A DNA stretch of 64,000 bases from Oscillospiraceae bacterium. Lineage in GTDB: Bacteria > Bacillota > Clostridia > Oscillospirales > Acutalibacteraceae. Location: contig SVPI01000001.1 of the NCBI GenBank assembly GCA_015065935.1, positions 62,001 to 126,000 of the forward strand, written 5' to 3'. The position numbers and the translations under genes are program-made. The notes beneath the pieces are model-generated. The model worked only from the letters and a program-made list of their open reading frames with translations. It was not told where the DNA came from and ran no database searches. Shown piece after piece: positions 60,260-64,000 of this stretch (position 1 is its first letter; each line of letters starts with the position of its first letter).

Positions 60260-61150
60260 TTATTTTAAAAGGCCGTATCTTTTAAGAAGGGCAAGCATTT
60301 GTGCCTTGTGCTCATCATCCATTGTTAAAAGGGGAAGGCGTAAGGGGCCAACGTTTATACCCAGCATTGACATTGCGTCCTTAACGGGGATGGGGTTAAC
60401 ATCCATAAACAGGCCGTTCATAATGTCTAAATAATATTCTTGCATTTCTTTACATTTTGCTTCGTTACCGTTAAAGAAATGCTGGCAAAGCTCGTGAAGC
60501 TCACCGGGGAAAATATTGGAGAACACCGAAATAACACCAATACCGCCAAGCTTTAAAATATCATAAACCTGGTCGTCATTACCTGAATAAATGTCAAGGT
60601 CATCACCGCAAAGCTCACGGATTTTAGCAACAAGCTCAAGGTCACCGCTGGCTTCCTTGGTTGCAACAATGTTGTCAATTTTAGAAAGCTCCTTGTAGGT
60701 TTCGGCAGCGATTCTCATACCGGTTCTCGAGGGAACATTGTAAAGAATCATAGGAAGGTCAACGCTTTTTGCAATTTCGGTATAGTGGGCAATAAGACCG
60801 CGCTGGGAGGTCTTATTATAGTAAGGGGTAACCTGCAAAAGTGCATCGGCACCAAGAGCGGCGGCTTCCTTTGAAAGTTTAACCGAATAAGCGGTGTCGT
60901 TACTGCCGGTTCCTGCAACAATGGGAACTCGGCCATCTGCTGCCTCAATAGCCTCAGCAATAACCTTAACGTGCTCCTCGTGAGAAAGGGTGGAGCCTTC
61001 GCCTGTTGTTCCGCAGATGATAAGGGAGTCAATGCCCTTTTCAATTTGGTCGTTAACAAGGAAGCGGAGTGCATCATAGTTTACGCTGTAATCTTCATTA
61101 AAGGGGGTAACAAGCGCGGTGCCTGCACCGGTAAAGATTCTTTTTTTCAT
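60260..61150 (-). CDS. dapA: 4-hydroxy-tetrahydrodipicolinate synthase
   Basis: GTALVTPFNEDYSVN, CGTTGEGSTLSHEEH, YNVPSRTGM, KEASGDL; internal ATG at 61150 preferred over ORF start 61210. Confidence 0.97.
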   Translation of the reverse strand: MKKRIFTGAGTALVTPFNEDYSVNYDALRFLVNDQIEKGIDSLIICGTTGEGSTLSHEEHVKVIAEAIEAADGRVPIVAGTGSNDTAYSVKLSKEAAALGADALLQVTPYYNKTSQRGLIAHYTEIAKSVDLPMILYNVPSRTGMRIAAETYKELSKIDNIVATKEASGDLELVAKIRELCGDDLDIYSGNDDQVYDILKLGGIGVISVFSNIFPGELHELCQHFFNGNEAKCKEMQEYYLDIMNGLFMDVNPIPVKDAMSMLGINVGPLRLPLLTMDDEHKAQMLALLKRYGLLK

Positions 61151-61172
61151 AAAAAACACCTTTTTAAAAAAA

Positions 61173-62258
61173 TTAGTCCATATAACCTTCAGCGCAAAGA
61201 AGCTCGGCAAGTAAAACTGCGCCGCCGGCTGCGCCTCTTAATGTGTTGTGGGAAAGGCAAACAAACTTATAATCGTACTGTGAATCCTCTCTGAGTCGAC
61301 CGATAGAAACTGCCATACCGCCCTCAAGGTCACGGTGGAGCTTGGTTTGAGGCATATTATCCTCGGTGAAATAGTGGAGGAACTGTTTAGGTGCGTGGGG
61401 AAGGGCAAGCTCTTGGGGACGGCCGCTGTAATTTGCCCAGGCTTCAAGAATTTGCTCTTTAGTGGGCTTTTTGCCATCCTTAAAGGAAACGAACACGGCA
61501 GCCATGTGGCCATCGGAAACGGGAACACGAATGCACTGTGCGGTAAACTTAGGCTCGGTGGCATTAACAATTTCGCCGTTTTTAACCTCGCCCCAAATTT
61601 TAAGGGGCTCCTGTTCGCTTTTTTCCTCCTCGCCGCCAATAAAGGGAATAACATTATCAACCATTTCGGGCCAACGCTCAAAGGTTTTGCCGGCACCTGA
61701 AATTGCCTGATAGGTGCAAACCAAAACTTTATCTACACCAAATTTTGAAAGAGGATAAATTGCGGGAACATAGCTTTGAAGCGAGCAGTTGGATTTAACA
61801 GCAACAAAGCCGCGCTTTGTGCCAAGGCGTTTTCTCTGGCTCTCAATAACCTTTGCGTGGTCGGCATTGATTTCGGGAACAATCATAGGAACATCCTTAG
61901 TGCCGCGGTGTGCGCTGTTATTGGAAATAACGGGGCACTCGTGTTTTGCATAAAGCTCCTCAAGTGCTTTAATTTCATCCTTTTTCATGTCAACTGCGCA
62001 GAAAACAAAATCTACCTGACTTACGATTTCCTCAATATCCTCAGTTGCACTTAAAACAACCATGCTTTTAAGTTTTTCGGGAATTGGTGCAGTCATTGCC
62101 CAGCGGTCTTTAACACATTCCTCAAACTTTTTGCCCTTGGAACGGGGGCTTGCGGCAAGAACTGTTACTTCGAAATTGGGGTGGTCGGCTAAAAGAAGGC
62201 AAAAGCGCTGACCTACCATACCTGTAGCGCCGATAATACCTACTTTGTAATTTTTCAT
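61173..62258 (-). CDS. asd: aspartate-semialdehyde dehydrogenase
   Basis: GIIGATGMVGQRFCLLL, VKSNCSLQSYVPAIYPL, QAISGAGKTFERWPEM. Confidence 0.96.
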   Translation of the reverse strand: MKNYKVGIIGATGMVGQRFCLLLADHPNFEVTVLAASPRSKGKKFEECVKDRWAMTAPIPEKLKSMVVLSATEDIEEIVSQVDFVFCAVDMKKDEIKALEELYAKHECPVISNNSAHRGTKDVPMIVPEINADHAKVIESQRKRLGTKRGFVAVKSNCSLQSYVPAIYPLSKFGVDKVLVCTYQAISGAGKTFERWPEMVDNVIPFIGGEEEKSEQEPLKIWGEVKNGEIVNATEPKFTAQCIRVPVSDGHMAAVFVSFKDGKKPTKEQILEAWANYSGRPQELALPHAPKQFLHYFTEDNMPQTKLHRDLEGGMAVSIGRLREDSQYDYKFVCLSHNTLRGAAGGAVLLAELLCAEGYMD

Positions 62259-62334
62259 TTTGAGTCACTTTCCTTTGAAAAAACTTTTGGTTGCTATTAA
62301 GAGGAATTTGCAATATAATACTAAAGAGCAAGCC

Positions 62335-62388
62335 TTAATTAATATATAACCATTAATTAAATATAACATTGCTGAATTGGTTTGTCAA
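62335..62388 (-). promoter_or_regulatory. asd promoter with adjacent palindrome
   Basis: Minus strand TTGACA (62383-62388) N17 TATATT (62360-62365); TTAATTAAT-N8-ATTAATTAA at 62335-62360. Confidence 0.65.
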
Positions 62389-62426
62389 ATATATTTTATT
62401 CGTTATGGCGCTGAAAGGTTAATATT

Positions 62427-63449
62427 ATGAAAAAAAGCGATTTTTACTATGATTTACCCGAAAACCTTATTGCACAAACACCAATAGAGCCGAGAAATTC
62501 ATCAAGGCTTATGGTGCTAAATAAAACAAATGAGGAGATTTTACACACTAGCTTTAACCACCTTGATGAATTTTTAAAGGCGGGGGACTGCCTTGTGCTT
62601 AATAATACAAGGGTTTTACCCGCAAGAATTTTCGGCACAAGAATAGATACAGGCGCAGTGGTTGAGTTTGTTCTTTTAAAGCAGGAATCAGCGCTTGTTT
62701 GGCAGGGTATTGCAGGTCCCGGAAAAAAAGCAAAAACAGGAACCAAGTTTAAATTTTCGGACAAGCTTTCAGCAACCGTAATTAATGTTTTGCCTGATGG
62801 CAACAGGGTTTTAGAGTTTAAATGCGATGGCGAGTTTTTCAGTGTTTTAGATGAGGTAGGTCAAATGCCGCTTCCGCATTATATTAAGGAAAAACTCAGT
62901 AACAGCGAACGCTATCAAACAGTTTATTCAAAGGAACTGGGCTCTGCCGCAGCTCCCACCGCAGGGCTTCATTTTACAAACGAAATGCTTGAGGATTTAA
63001 AGAAAAAGGGCATAAAAATTGCCTATGTCACCTTGCACGTGGGCCTTGGCACCTTTAGACCTGTTAAGGTTGATGAAATAACCGAGCATAAGATGCATAG
63101 TGAATGGTACTGTATAGGGGAAGAAGCCGCAAAAACCATAAATGAAACTAAAGCGGCAGGAGGCAGGGTTATTTGTGTGGGCACCACAAGCTGCCGAACT
63201 TTAGAGAGCGCCGCAACAAAATTCGGCGTAATAAAAGAGTGTTCCGATTCCACCGATATTTTCATTTACCCGGGTTATAATTTTAAATGCATTGATGGCC
63301 TTATAACCAATTTCCACCTGCCCGAAAGCACGCTTATAATGCTTGTCAGCGCTTTTTATGGCTATGAGAAAACAATGAAGGCTTATAAAACCGCAGTAGC
63401 TGAAAAATACAGATTTTTCAGCTTCGGAGACGCAATGATAATTCAGTAA
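62427..63449 (+). CDS. queA: S-adenosylmethionine:tRNA ribosyltransferase-isomerase
   Basis: [59 protein letters not shown]. Confidence 0.97.
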   Translation: MKKSDFYYDLPENLIAQTPIEPRNSSRLMVLNKTNEEILHTSFNHLDEFLKAGDCLVLNNTRVLPARIFGTRIDTGAVVEFVLLKQESALVWQGIAGPGKKAKTGTKFKFSDKLSATVINVLPDGNRVLEFKCDGEFFSVLDEVGQMPLPHYIKEKLSNSERYQTVYSKELGSAAAPTAGLHFTNEMLEDLKKKGIKIAYVTLHVGLGTFRPVKVDEITEHKMHSEWYCIGEEAAKTINETKAAGGRVICVGTTSCRTLESAATKFGVIKECSDSTDIFIYPGYNFKCIDGLITNFHLPESTLIMLVSAFYGYEKTMKAYKTAVAEKYRFFSFGDAMIIQ

Positions 63450-63463
63450 AGGATTTTTTAGTT

Positions 63464-64000
63464 ATGTATAAACTTTTAAAGCAAGAGGGGAATGCACGAC
63501 GGGGTGAGTTTATAACCAACCGAGGCGTTATTAAGACCCCCGCATTTATGAATGTTGCCACCTGCGGCGCCATTAAGGGCGCTGTTTCGGCACAGGATTT
63601 AAAAGAGGTTAACTGCCAGGTTATGCTCTCAAATACCTACCATCTCCACGTTAGAACAGGGGATGAAAATATAAAGAAAATGGGAGGACTCCATAAGTTC
63701 ACCACCTGGGATGGACCAATTTTAACCGATAGCGGCGGCTTTCAGGTTTTCTCCCTTGCCCAACTGCGAAAAATTAAGGAAGAGGGCGTAACCTTTTCCT
63801 CCCATATTGATGGCAGGAAAATTTTTATGGGGCCGGAGGAAAGCATGCGAATCCAGTCAAATTTAGGCTCAACTATTGCAATGGCATTTGATGAGTGTGT
63901 TGAAAACCCGGCTGAACATTCCTATGCCAAGCAGTCTTGTGCCAGAACAACCCGCTGGCTTAAGCGCTGTAAGACCGAAATGGCTAGACTAAACACCCTT
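63464..64000 (+). CDS. tgt: tRNA-guanine transglycosylase, truncated at window end
   Basis: MYKLLKQEGNARRGEFITNRGVIKTPAFMNVATCG, LSNTYHLHVRTGDE, ILTDSGGFQVFSL. Confidence 0.95.
   Translation, partial: MYKLLKQEGNARRGEFITNRGVIKTPAFMNVATCGAIKGAVSAQDLKEVNCQVMLSNTYHLHVRTGDENIKKMGGLHKFTTWDGPILTDSGGFQVFSLAQLRKIKEEGVTFSSHIDGRKIFMGPEESMRIQSNLGSTIAMAFDECVENPAEHSYAKQSCARTTRWLKRCKTEMARLNTL

Overview
Low-to-mid GC chromosomal window, most like an uncultured gut Clostridia/Oscillospiraceae-type Firmicute (inferred from gene content and synteny; no search was run). It is densely coding and mostly housekeeping: rpoB-rpoC-rpsL-rpsG-fusA-tuf; nusB-xseAB-ispA-dxs-tlyA-nadK-argR-recN-tyrS; asd-dapA-dapB; queA-tgt (tgt truncated at the window end); feoA-feoB; trxA/trxB; ackA-galK; two GH2 beta-mannosidase-like genes, a GH78 rhamnosidase-like gene and a bile-salt-hydrolase-like gene. 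There is one tRNA (Pro, CGG). I found no CRISPR array, transposase, prophage or rRNA. The best leads are: (1) a small DUF1874/AcrIII-1-like protein between trxA and trxB with Asn at the presumed catalytic His position; (2) a P-type ATPase, paired with a DtxR/MntR-like regulator, in which several normally invariant catalytic motifs are altered; (3) an exact 200-bp tandem repeat whose units each carry a 5' fragment of the adjacent tRNA-Pro gene; (4) three GTTAGC-N4-GCTAAC palindromes in the feo locus; (5) helically phased A-tracts and a long leader hairpin ahead of rpoB; (6) structured rpsL leader and rpsL-rpsG spacer; (7) palindromes overlapping the asd and nadE promoters; (8) a small cluster of DnaA boxes away from dnaA. 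All family assignments are by eye from translated motifs.
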